Positions 51,507-59,369 of a stretch of 64,000 nucleotides of DNA are shown piece by piece. Location of the stretch: positions 5,259,501-5,323,500 of the forward strand of contig NZ_CP134050.1 of the NCBI RefSeq assembly GCF_031583145.1, written 5' to 3'. This DNA comes from Brevibacillus brevis. GTDB taxonomy: Bacteria > Bacillota > Bacilli > Brevibacillales > Brevibacillaceae. Position 1 is the stretch's first letter. Every line of letters begins with the position of its first letter. The notes under the pieces were generated by a model that was given only the letters and a program-made list of their open reading frames with translations, did not search any database and was not told the origin of the DNA. Both the position numbers and the translations under genes were made by a program.

Positions 51507-51556
51507 TATACAAAGAAAAAGGTACAGACACCAAAAAATTGGGCAACTGTACCTTC
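51507..51556 (-). terminator. Probable terminator after purU
   Basis: AAGGTACAG and CTGTACCTT arms are followed by TTTTC on the minus strand. A second short GC-rich hairpin (GCCCCTCC/GGAGGCC, 51573-51603) lies closer to the purU stop. Confidence 0.6.
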
Positions 51557-51623
51557 TTTGTAATTATGACTTTTTCAGTGGCCTCCCAATTCCGGAGGGG
51601 CTTTCGCTTGCTTTTCTTTACCT

Positions 51624-52520
51624 TTACGGAAACACGATGGTCTTGTTGCCGTACACCAGCACGCGGTCTTCCAGATGCCATCTGACGGCGCGGGCCAGCA
51701 CCGTGCGCTCTACCTGGCGTCCCAGCTGTTTCAGCGTATCCACGTCTTCCTGGTGCGTCACACGCTGCACGTCCTGCTCGATGATCGGTCCTGCGTCGAG
51801 CTCTTCCGTCACGTAGTGGGCCGTCGCTCCGATCAGCTTCACACCCCGGCGGTACGCCTGCTCGTACGGCTTGGCCCCGACGAACGCCGGCAGGAACGAG
51901 TGATGGATATTGATGATCCGCATGGCGTAGTCGTCCAAAAAGCGCGGGGAAAGAATCTGCATATAGCGAGCCAGCACGATCACGTCTGCACCCGCTGCCG
52001 CAGCGAGCTGCTCCTCCTCCGCCTGCGCTTTGTTTTCCTTGGTCACCGGGATGCAGTGGTACGGAATCCCGAACGATTCCACCGTCTCCTGCATATCGGG
52101 ATGATTGGAGATGACGACCGAAATGTCGGCGTACAGCTCGCCCGACTTCCAGCGCCACAACAGCTCCAGCAAGCAGTGGTCCTCCTTGGAGACGAAGATG
52201 GCGACCTTTTTGCGCTTGCTCGCCTGCACCAGGGAAAAATCCATGTCGAAGTTTTCCGCTATCGGTCGAAACGCCGCTTTGATGACCTCGCAGCGCTCTT
52301 CCAGATTCGGGAGGTCAAATTCAATCCGCATGAAGAAGCGGCCAGCCTCCGGATCGGTCGTGTATTGGTCGGACTGGGCGATGTTGGCTCCCTGCTGGTA
52401 CAGGAAATGGGAAATGGCCGCCACGATTCCGGGCCGGTCTGGACAAGAGATCAGCATGCGTGCGCGGTCCTTGTTTTTCTCCGTGTACGCCTGCCATTCT
52501 CTCTCTGATAAACGATACAT
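51624..52520 (-). CDS. purU: Formyltetrahydrofolate deformylase, 298 aa
   Basis: This enzyme hydrolyses 10-formyl-THF to formate and THF, balancing one-carbon pools. An N-terminal ACT domain ([37 protein letters not shown]) is followed by the formyltransferase fold with catalytic Asn, His and Asp in [51 protein letters not shown]. The length is normal for PurU. AGGAGAG precedes the ATG. Confidence 0.96.
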   Translation of the reverse strand: MYRLSEREWQAYTEKNKDRARMLISCPDRPGIVAAISHFLYQQGANIAQSDQYTTDPEAGRFFMRIEFDLPNLEERCEVIKAAFRPIAENFDMDFSLVQASKRKKVAIFVSKEDHCLLELLWRWKSGELYADISVVISNHPDMQETVESFGIPYHCIPVTKENKAQAEEEQLAAAAGADVIVLARYMQILSPRFLDDYAMRIINIHHSFLPAFVGAKPYEQAYRRGVKLIGATAHYVTEELDAGPIIEQDVQRVTHQEDVDTLKQLGRQVERTVLARAVRWHLEDRVLVYGNKTIVFP

Positions 52521-52652
52521 GATTTACTCTCTCCTCCATGTTTGACAGCAAAAAGTTGCTAGCAATTATACCACTCTCCGTAGCATTTCCATAGCCATAA
52601 TCGGCCTTTCACCGTTCATATACTCGATAAAATTTTTATGATCAGTGAAATA

Positions 52653-53327
52653 TTATCCTTTAAGAGCGATGCCGTTCATCAGGATGTCGACCGTATAGTC
52701 GACCTGCTCTTCGTCACTGCGTTTGCCGTAATCGTCCGAGTCCAGCACTTGCCGGAACAGCACCAGCCCGACCATGGAAGACAAGACGGCCCGAAACACC
52801 ACTTCCGGCGGCAGCGGCCGCAGTTCTTTGGCGATGATTTTATCCTCGATCAGCTTTTGCATCATGGCCTTGATATCGGCGAACACCGTCGCGATCAGCG
52901 CTTCCCGGATCTCATCGTGGAAAAACGCCTCCTGCAGCAGGATGCGGATCGTTTTTTCGTTGGTGACGATCATGTCGAGGCGATTGCGGTACAGCTCCGT
53001 CGCAATTTGGGCGAACGGCTTCTTGGCCTGCTCGCGAAAGATTTCCCGTACGTCTTTCAAGATGAACGGTCCGGCGAACTTGACCAGCACCGGCGCTACG
53101 ACCGCGAGCAGGATGTCCTTTTTGGATTTGTAATGGCGAAAGATCGTTCCTTCCGCCACCCCGGCTTCCTTCGCGATTTCGGCGGTCGAGCTGGCATGGA
53201 AGCCTTTTTCGGCGAACAGCTTGATGGACGCCCGCAAAATGCTGCGCTGCTTTTCCGTCATCTCGCTCTCGTCCTTCAGATCCTCTACGTATTGCAACAG
53301 GCCCTCTTCAAATGATGGCTTGTTCAT
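52653..53327 (-). CDS. TetR-family regulator of the adjacent exporter, 224 aa
   Basis: The N-terminal TetR HTH (ILRASIKLFAEKGFHASSTAEIAKEAGVAEGTIFRHYKSKKDIL) is followed by a helical ligand domain. It is the last gene of the HlyD-ATPase-permease operon, 18 bases after the permease gene. It probably represses the operon through the two palindromes upstream of the first gene. GAGGAG lies 13 bases before the ATG, a long spacing. Confidence 0.92.
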   Translation of the reverse strand: MNKPSFEEGLLQYVEDLKDESEMTEKQRSILRASIKLFAEKGFHASSTAEIAKEAGVAEGTIFRHYKSKKDILLAVVAPVLVKFAGPFILKDVREIFREQAKKPFAQIATELYRNRLDMIVTNEKTIRILLQEAFFHDEIREALIATVFADIKAMMQKLIEDKIIAKELRPLPPEVVFRAVLSSMVGLVLFRQVLDSDDYGKRSDEEQVDYTVDILMNGIALKG

Positions 53328-53345
53328 CTTTTTCCATACGCTCCT

Positions 53346-54485
53346 CTATTCGATCTTTTTGCGGAATCGCAGCATGGCGACGGTCAGGATGAAGAGGCAA
53401 AAGATCCCCATTCCCATCGCATCCTTCCACAGGGCGGTCAAGTCTACCGCCTTCAAAAAGATGCCCCGCAAAATTTCAAGAAAGTAAGTCAACGGGACGA
53501 GCCCACCCAACCATTGTATCACGAGAGGCATCGATTCGCGCGGGAACATGAAGCCCGACAGGAGAACGCTCGGCAGGATGAACGCGAAGGCGATCTGCAT
53601 GGCCTGGAGCTGCGTCTTTGCGATCGTCGAAATGAAGATCCCGAGGACCAGCGTCGTGATTAAAAACAGGATGGACAGGCCGATCAGCAGAGAGATGCTG
53701 CCTTTTACCGGGACTCCGAACCAGTACGTCCCGACCACGAGCACCAGACAGAAGGAAAAAAGGCCAATTCCCACGTACGGCGTGATTTTGCCGAGCATCA
53801 GCTCAAGGGGGCGGATCGGCGTCACGATGAGCTGCTCCATCGTCCCCCTCTCTTTCTCGCGTACGAGCGAAAAGGCTGTCAGGATCATCGTTACGTTTTG
53901 CATGATCAGCCCGATGAGGCCGGGGATGTTGAACACGATGCTTTCCATGTTCGGGTTGAACAGGACGCGGGTGTCCAGCGACAGGGGCGACTCCAGCTCT
54001 CCCATGCCTTGCTTTTGCAGCCGCTGCCCTTGCATGGACATGGCGTGGTTCTGCACGATCAGCTGGGCATTGGAGGTCGCTGTGCGGGCGATGTTCGGAT
54101 CCGAGCCGTCGATGAGCAGCTGCACGTCGGTCGGTTCATTCCGGTCGAGCTTGCGCGCATAGTCTGGCGGAATGACCAGCGCGACACTGGCCTGGCCGTT
54201 ATCCAGCATCGACTCGATCGCCTTGTAGCCGCTCGCGTGCTCCGTCACCGCAAACACGTGCGTATTCACAAACTGCTGAACCAGCTCACGACTGTCTGCC
54301 GTGGCGCTTTGATCCCACACCACCATCTTGATGTCGTTCACATCCGTATTCACGGCATAGCCGAACAAAAACAGCATCATCAGCGGCATGACCAGCGCGA
54401 TGGCCAGACTCGGCCGATCCCGCTTGATCTGAATGACTTCCTTTTTGACCACCGACCAGTAGCGTCCCCAAACGAACCTCTTCAT
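53346..54485 (-). CDS. ABC-2 type exporter permease, YhhJ/YbhR-like, 379 aa
   Basis: Helix 1 near residues 26-46 is followed by a large extracytoplasmic domain (~50-180). Five more helices come at the C-terminus, with the ABC-2 signature IMQNVTMILTAFSLVREKERGTMEQLIVTPIRPLELMLGKITPYVGIG and LSGFMFPRESMPLVIQWLGGLVPLTYFLEILRGIFLK. It overlaps the ATPase gene by four bases, with GGGAGG before the ATG. A half-size permease acting as a dimer is expected. Confidence 0.92.
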   Translation of the reverse strand: MKRFVWGRYWSVVKKEVIQIKRDRPSLAIALVMPLMMLFLFGYAVNTDVNDIKMVVWDQSATADSRELVQQFVNTHVFAVTEHASGYKAIESMLDNGQASVALVIPPDYARKLDRNEPTDVQLLIDGSDPNIARTATSNAQLIVQNHAMSMQGQRLQKQGMGELESPLSLDTRVLFNPNMESIVFNIPGLIGLIMQNVTMILTAFSLVREKERGTMEQLIVTPIRPLELMLGKITPYVGIGLFSFCLVLVVGTYWFGVPVKGSISLLIGLSILFLITTLVLGIFISTIAKTQLQAMQIAFAFILPSVLLSGFMFPRESMPLVIQWLGGLVPLTYFLEILRGIFLKAVDLTALWKDAMGMGIFCLFILTVAMLRFRKKIE

Positions 54486-55249
54486 CGGCCCGCCTCCCCT
54501 GCTGTTCGCCTGGCAAGCCGCGCCTCTTCCTGCCTGACCAGCTCGATGAATACGTCCTCCAGGTTGCCTGCGCCCATGCCCTCGATCAGCTCCTCCGGGG
54601 TTCCCTGCGCCAGCAGGTTTCCGAAGAAGATAAAGCCGATCCAATCGCACGTCTGCGCCTCGTCCATGTAGTGTGTCGTGACGAGCACGGTGATGCCTTG
54701 CCTGGCCAGCTCGTGGATGACGTCCCAAAAAATGCGCCTCGACACCGGATCCACCCCGGCTGTCGGCTCGTCGAGAATCAACAGCTCCGGCTTGTGCAGC
54801 AGGGCGCAGGAAAGGGCCAGCCGTTGCTTCCAGCCGCCGGACAGCGAGCCCGCGATCTGTCTTTCCCTGCCCGTCAGCCCGGCCATCTCGATCAGCTCCG
54901 CCTTTCTCTCTTTGCGGGCTGCCGCATTCAGCTGGTAGACGCCGGCGTAGAAATCGAGGTTTTCTTCGACCGTCAAGTCTTCATACAGGCTGAATTTTTG
55001 CGACATGTACCCGATCCGCTGCTTGATCTCCTCGCTTTGCGTCATGACATCCAGACCCAGCACTGTGCCGCTGCCCGACGTTGGCGCCAAAAGGCCGCAC
55101 AGCATCCGGATCGTCGTCGATTTGCCCGATCCGTTCGGTCCGAGAAAACCGTAGATGGAGCCTTTTGGTACGGAGAGCGTCAAACTGTTGACGGCCACCC
55201 TCTCCCCGAAGCGTTTGGTCAATTCGTTGCACGAAATGGCGGGCTTCAT
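54482..55249 (-). CDS. ABC exporter ATP-binding protein, 255 aa
   Basis: This is a drug-exporter-type ATPase with Walker A GPNGSGKST (residues 37-45), Q-loop MSQKFSLYEDLTVEENL, signature LSGGWKQRLALSCALLHKPELL and Walker B LLILDEPTAGVDP. The H-loop Thr-Thr-His is also seen. The signature is LSGGW rather than LSGGQ, a change common in this ABC-2 group. It overlaps the fusion-protein and permease genes by four bases. Confidence 0.94.
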   Translation of the reverse strand: MKPAISCNELTKRFGERVAVNSLTLSVPKGSIYGFLGPNGSGKSTTIRMLCGLLAPTSGSGTVLGLDVMTQSEEIKQRIGYMSQKFSLYEDLTVEENLDFYAGVYQLNAAARKERKAELIEMAGLTGRERQIAGSLSGGWKQRLALSCALLHKPELLILDEPTAGVDPVSRRIFWDVIHELARQGITVLVTTHYMDEAQTCDWIGFIFFGNLLAQGTPEELIEGMGAGNLEDVFIELVRQEEARLARRTAGEAGR

Positions 55250-56442
55250 TGTCCTTCCCCCTTGGCCGACTCGGACAGCAGCACATCCGCAGGCATTCCC
55301 GGCTTGATCTTGCCCTGTGAATCGGCAATCCGGATGGTGACGGCAAAGACGAGCTTGGTCCGCTCATCCGGAGTCTGTACGTTTTTCGGAGTGAACTCCG
55401 CCTTGTCGGAAATAAACTGGATCGTTCCTGCAAACCTCTCATCCGGGTAGGCGTCTACCTGGATCCCTACCTGTTGCCCCGTATGAACAAGATTCAGATC
55501 CGCCTCGGGGATGTACACTTTGAGCTTGAGCTGATCCGCCTTCATCATCGCAAAAAGGTTGGCTCCCGCCTTCGCGACCTCGCCCTGCTCGATCGAGGAG
55601 CGCAGCACGATGCCATCCGCCGGAGCAGTGATCTTTGTCTTCTCCATCTGCAGCATCGCCTGGTCGAGCTTGGCCTCTGCCTGCTGCTGGGCGGCGAGCA
55701 GGGCTCGGATCGTGTAGTCCGTGCTGCCCTCCTTGAGCAGGTCCAGATCTGCCGCTGCGCCTGCCTGCTGAGCTTGGGCCGTTCCCGTTTGCGCGCTAGC
55801 CGCCGCTACCTCCTGCTGAGCAGAGACGTACCCGGCCTGCGCGGCAGCCGCCTGTGCTGCCAGCTGATTCACCTGCGTCTGTGCCTGGCTGACAGCCTCT
55901 TGCTGCGTCTCCAGGTCTTTTTTGGATACGGCTCCCTGCTGAAACAGAGCTGTCGTCTCCGCGAGCCGTTTCTGCTGGTAGGCCAGCGTTTGCTGAGCCC
56001 CCTCGAGCTGGGACTTGGCCTGCTCGAGCTGTTCCTTCGCCCGGCTGATGCCCGCATCCGCTTGTCTTTGCCGCGCCTCCGCCATACGGACATTCGCGCT
56101 CGCCTGCTGCACAGACGCGATCCCTTTTTGAATCGACGCATCCCGCGTCCCTGCCTTTGCCTCCTCCAGCCGAGCCGTCGCCTGATCCAGAGCCGCTCTC
56201 GCTTCCGCCACCCCCAGCTGGTAGCTTCTCTCGTCGATTACCGCCAGCTCCTGCCCCGCTTTCACCCGGCTCCCCTCATCCACTTTTACCTCTTTCACCA
56301 GTCCCCCCACTTCCGCCACAATCGGCCATTCCTCCGCTTCAATCGTCCCCGACAACGCCGGACCCGATTGAGAAAAAACGCTGCATCCCGGCAGCAACGC
56401 CAAGATTCCACAGGCCAATATAGGAGCGATCATGCGTTTCAT
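55246..56442 (-). CDS. HlyD-family membrane fusion lipoprotein, 398 aa
   Basis: A lipoprotein signal with Cys20 (LALLPGCSVF) is present. A first lipoyl half (GTIEAEEWPIVAEVGGLVKEVKVDEGSRVKAGQELAVIDE) leads into an unusually long Ala/Gln-rich coiled coil (~residues 75-240, with runs such as QAGAAADLDLL). A second lipoyl half (KTKITAPADGIVLRSSIEQGEVAKAGANLFAM) and a beta-barrel follow. It is the first gene of the operon; with the ATPase and ABC-2 permease it forms a YbhG/F/S/R-like exporter. Confidence 0.92.
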   Translation of the reverse strand: MKRMIAPILACGILALLPGCSVFSQSGPALSGTIEAEEWPIVAEVGGLVKEVKVDEGSRVKAGQELAVIDERSYQLGVAEARAALDQATARLEEAKAGTRDASIQKGIASVQQASANVRMAEARQRQADAGISRAKEQLEQAKSQLEGAQQTLAYQQKRLAETTALFQQGAVSKKDLETQQEAVSQAQTQVNQLAAQAAAAQAGYVSAQQEVAAASAQTGTAQAQQAGAAADLDLLKEGSTDYTIRALLAAQQQAEAKLDQAMLQMEKTKITAPADGIVLRSSIEQGEVAKAGANLFAMMKADQLKLKVYIPEADLNLVHTGQQVGIQVDAYPDERFAGTIQFISDKAEFTPKNVQTPDERTKLVFAVTIRIADSQGKIKPGMPADVLLSESAKGEGQ

Positions 56443-56463
56443 ACCATCACCTCATTATTTTTG

Positions 56464-56477
56464 AGTGAGTGCTCACT
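56464..56477. promoter_or_regulatory. TetR-type operator 1
   Basis: AGTGAGTGCTCACT is a near-perfect palindrome about 22 bases before the ATG of the fusion-protein gene. It shares half-site AGTGAGTG with a second palindrome 95 bp away. The motif type (TGAGTGA) is common for TetR repressors of efflux operons. Confidence 0.7.
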
Positions 56478-56556
56478 TTATTTTTAGCGACAAGAATACC
56501 AGCTTTTTCAGCTGGCCGAATAGAAGCGGATGACTGCAAGGTGTCGGTTAAACGAA

Positions 56557-56574
56557 AGTGAGTGATCACTCGCT
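56557..56574. promoter_or_regulatory. TetR-type operator 2
   Basis: AGTGAGTGATCACTCGCT contains a perfect 12-bp palindrome (GAGTGATCACTC). It is 95 bp, about nine helical turns, upstream of operator 1, so the two may act together. It points to autoregulation of the exporter operon by its last gene. Confidence 0.7.
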
Positions 56575-56765
56575 TTTGAGTTCATTATATGCTCTCCCAT
56601 GGAAAAAAGGTATTCTTTTTTGCGGAGCAAAGAGAAGTGTATTTGTTGCTCAAACGCAGGGATTCACGAGATCCATCAAGCGGAAGAAGGATGAACCCTT
56701 GGTGTTTTCTGTTAGGCGTAGAACAAAGTTTTTCATAGGCAGGACGTCTTGGACTCCGACCTCCC

Positions 56766-56961
56766 TTTTGAAATGGAGCTGGACAGTCCATCTCCCCCGC
56801 TACGCCCCAAGAGCCACAGCGTTTTCTCCTTTTTCCGCCCCCGAAGCCACAGTTGGAATATGAAGGCTTTTCAAAACGACGAAGCTGAGCTCACAAAACC
56901 CCTTTGGACCAACCACAGCTCGCCACGGAAAAAGGAGAAATAAGCGAAGGCCTTTGGTGCA
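56766..56961 (+). repeat. Structured intergenic repeat, permuted fragment
   Basis: The stretch holds the right half of the element, from the AATGGAGCTGGACAG segment through CACAGCGTTTTCTCCTTTTTCC. The ~90-bp linker also seen at 58.7-59.3 kb follows, and then a left-arm piece (GGAAAAAGGAGAAA). It is thus a circularly permuted, incomplete unit. The remainder of 56575-56970 carries no gene. Confidence 0.8.
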
Positions 56962-56970
56962 CGCAAACCG

Positions 56971-57783
56971 TTAACGGAAATTCTCCTCAATCATCGCCAT
57001 AAACTGCTCATCTGACATCTCCGAACGCACCTTCATCAGAAAACGTGCATCTTCTCCGACCACGTAGCGAAGACGGTTTGACGGATCGTTCGCCGCTTCG
57101 AATATCGCCTCCGCGATCACCTCAGGCCGTGAGACAGCCGTCCGAAAGCTCTCCATTTGCTTCTGAAGGATCCGCTCGGAATAATCCTTGTAGGCTTCCA
57201 ATGAACCGTCCACGATCACATCCAAGGACCGGCCGGTAAAGTTCGTTGCGACGTTCCCCGGCTCAATTACCTTCACCTGGATGTTATGCTCGGCAAGTTC
57301 ATAGAACAGCGATTCAGAAAATCCTTCGATCGCCCACTTGCTCGCATGATACAGCGTGAGAAGAGGAAAGGCCACTCTGCCGCCGATGGATGAAATGTTG
57401 ATAATCGTGCCGGTCTTGTTCGATCGGAAATGAGGAAGAATGGCTTGAGTCGTACGGAATACGCCCATTACGTTGACATCGAATTGCCGCGCGATCTGAC
57501 TTTCGGTTGCCGCCTCGAAAGCGCCGATCGCGGCGTAGCCGGCGTTGTTCAAGAGAACATCGATTCGCCCGAAACGTTCCTTCCCCTCTTGAATGGCAGA
57601 CTGTATCGTGGCTTGCTCCACCACGTCAAGCTTCGTCACCAGCACATTGTCCAAGCGGTTCAACTCCGTCTCCAACTCAGGTGTGCGCATGGTAGCAACC
57701 ACGTTCCAGCCTTGTTTCTGAAAATGCACCGCCGCCGCTCTTCCGATGCCGGAAGAAGCGCCTGTGATCAAAATGGTTTTCAT
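56971..57783 (-). CDS. Short-chain dehydrogenase/reductase, 270 aa
   Basis: This is a classical SDR with NAD(P) motif TGASSGIG (residues 7-14), NNAG in LLNNAGYAAIG, the catalytic Ser in INISSIGG and YxxxK in YHASKWAIEGFSESLFYEL. The substrate is unknown. The ATG at 57783 follows GGGAGGG; a longer in-frame start 19 codons upstream lacks a ribosome binding site. It is divergent from a TetR regulator that is likely to control it. Confidence 0.92.
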   Translation of the reverse strand: MKTILITGASSGIGRAAAVHFQKQGWNVVATMRTPELETELNRLDNVLVTKLDVVEQATIQSAIQEGKERFGRIDVLLNNAGYAAIGAFEAATESQIARQFDVNVMGVFRTTQAILPHFRSNKTGTIINISSIGGRVAFPLLTLYHASKWAIEGFSESLFYELAEHNIQVKVIEPGNVATNFTGRSLDVIVDGSLEAYKDYSERILQKQMESFRTAVSRPEVIAEAIFEAANDPSNRLRYVVGEDARFLMKVRSEMSDEQFMAMIEENFR

Positions 57784-57891
57784 GTTATTCCCTCCCTTGG
57801 TTATTCCGTACAGGAAGAGTATATAACAATAAACAAACAAAATGAACGTTTTTTATAAATTTAGTAAAGTTATTATGCGTGGTAAACTGTG

Positions 57892-57920
57892 TTCGCTTTG
57901 TGTTCCGCTTTCGCTATAAT
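57892..57920 (+). promoter_or_regulatory. Candidate promoter of the divergent TetR gene
   Basis: TTCGCT and TATAAT hexamers are spaced by 17 bases and end 31 bases before the ATG at 57952. The -10 is perfect and the -35 weak. Confidence 0.5.
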
Positions 57921-57951
57921 AGGAGAAGGAAAGCAGAGGAGGCCCGCAGCG

Positions 57952-58590
57952 ATGAGAAAACCGGTAAGCGTCGAGACCTACATAGAAAGGATTAAGCCCG
58001 TCCTTCGGAAAGTAAGGTTCAGCCAGCTCAAAATCGACGATATCGCCAGGTATATGGACATTAGTAAGGTAACGCTGTACAAGCATTTCGCGACCCGCGA
58101 CGACATAATCAGCGAGGTCGTTAACCATTATATCGATTATTTGACCGAAGCGGATTCCGCCGTCCGCGACGAGACGATCCCGTTCGCCGAACGCTTCAGG
58201 ATGACATACGTACAATCGTTGAAATGCGTGGCCTATGTTTCCGATCTGTTCTTGCTGGACTTGAAGGAATCCTATCCAAACCTGTTGGAAAAGCTGATGG
58301 CCGCCCAGCATGCTCGTCATAAACAATTGGAGGTTTTCTTCACAGCCGGAATGGAGAACGGAATATTCAATCCGATGAACGGAACACTGTTTGCCGTTCA
58401 GGACGACGCTGTACTGCGGCGCATCATGGAACCCTCCTTCTGCATTCAATACGACCTGACGTTGAAGCAGGCCCTTCTGGACTTTTACCAGTTGAAGAAA
58501 TACCAGCTGCTCAAGCCGGAGTATCAAGATTCCACCGACGATTTGGCCATGGAACGTGAGATCGTACAAATCCTGCAGTCGATTTCGTAG
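57952..58590 (+). CDS. TetR-family regulator, 212 aa
   Basis: The N-terminal TetR HTH (VRFSQLKIDDIARYMDISKVTLYKHFATRDDIISEVVNHY) is followed by a helical ligand-binding domain. AGAGGAGG lies nine bases before the ATG. It is divergent from the SDR gene, the usual arrangement for a repressor-target pair. Confidence 0.9.
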   Translation: MRKPVSVETYIERIKPVLRKVRFSQLKIDDIARYMDISKVTLYKHFATRDDIISEVVNHYIDYLTEADSAVRDETIPFAERFRMTYVQSLKCVAYVSDLFLLDLKESYPNLLEKLMAAQHARHKQLEVFFTAGMENGIFNPMNGTLFAVQDDAVLRRIMEPSFCIQYDLTLKQALLDFYQLKKYQLLKPEYQDSTDDLAMEREIVQILQSIS

Positions 58591-58597
58591 AGATGCG

Positions 58598-58649
58598 CAA
58601 AAAAAAAACAGCGGCGGTCTAAGGAATCAAAAGCCTTAGACTACCGCTG
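58598..58649 (-). terminator. Strong terminator, minus strand
   Basis: CAGCGGTAGTCTAAGG and CCTTAGACCGCCGCTG arms (one internal asymmetry) are followed by ten T on the minus strand. The only minus-strand gene upstream is the pyrH paralogue ending at 59370. Its transcript would therefore carry the whole repeat array in a ~720-base 3' untranslated region. Confidence 0.85.
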
Positions 58650-58650
58650 A

Positions 58651-58772
58651 CCCCAAGAGCCACAGCGTTTTCTCCTTTTTCCACCCCCGAAGCCACAGTT
58701 GGATCAAGAGGCCTTTCAAAGACAGCGAAGCAGTGCCCACACAAGCCTTTGGGACCAACCAAAGCTCTCCCC
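58651..58772 (+). repeat. Repeat array: right-arm fragment and linker
   Basis: A right-arm piece (CACAGCGTTTTCTCCTTTTTCC) is followed by the ~90-bp linker that recurs at 58970-59059 and 59257-59345. The linker itself can fold (AGGC/GCCT; in the last copy AGGCTTTT/AAAAGCCT). The array period is 287 bp. Confidence 0.8.
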
Positions 58773-58969
58773 GGAAAAAGGAGAAAAAAGCGAAGGCCTT
58801 TGGGGCGCTACCCAAGCGCAATGGAAAAAGAGGAACACGCCCGAGCGTCCAACCCTGAGAAACTCCCCCGAAACCGCTGCTTTTGGACGCCGTTCCTCTT
58901 TTGGAATGGAGCTGGACAGTCCATCTTCCCCGCTGTGCCCCAAGAGCCACAGCGTTTTCTCCTTTTTCC
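58773..58969 (+). repeat. Structured intergenic repeat, copy 4
   Basis: This is the same element in the opposite orientation to copies 1-3. Closing 15-bp inverted repeat GGAAAAAGGAGAAAA / TTTTCTCCTTTTTCC is intact. The central helix is AAAAGAGGAAC / GTTCCTCTTTT, matched changes relative to the other copies. The inner stem is GCGTCCAA / TTGGACGC. An extra perfect side hairpin CGCTGTG / CACAGCG is present. Confidence 0.9.
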
Positions 58970-59059
58970 ACCCCCGAAACCACAGTTGGATCAAGAGGCC
59001 TTTCAAAGACAGCGAAGCAGTGCCCACACAAGCCTTTGGGACCAACCAAAGCTCGCCAC

Positions 59060-59256
59060 GGAAAAAGGAGAAAAAAGCGAAGGCCTTTGGGGCGCTACCC
59101 AAGCGCAATGGAAAAAGAGGAACACGCCCGAGCGTCCAACCCTGAGAAACTCCCCCGAAACCGCTGCTTTTGGACGCCGTTCCTCTTTTGGAATGGAGCT
59201 GGACAGTCCATCACCCCCGCTGTGCCCCAAGAGCCACAGCGGTTTCTCCTTTTTCC
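59060..59256 (+). repeat. Structured intergenic repeat, copy 5
   Basis: This is a tandem copy of the preceding element at 287-bp spacing. It is nearly identical, with one base change in the right closing arm (GGTTTCTCC for GTTTTCTCC). It is followed by a linker (59257-59345) and a left-arm fragment (59346-59369) that runs directly up to the stop codon of the pyrH paralogue. Confidence 0.9.
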
Positions 59257-59369
59257 GCCCCCGAAGCCACAGTTGGATCAAGAGGCTTTTCAAAACGACG
59301 AAGCTGAGCTCACAAAAGCCTTTGGGACCAACCAAAGCTCTCCCCGGAAAAAGGAGCAAAAAGGGAAGG

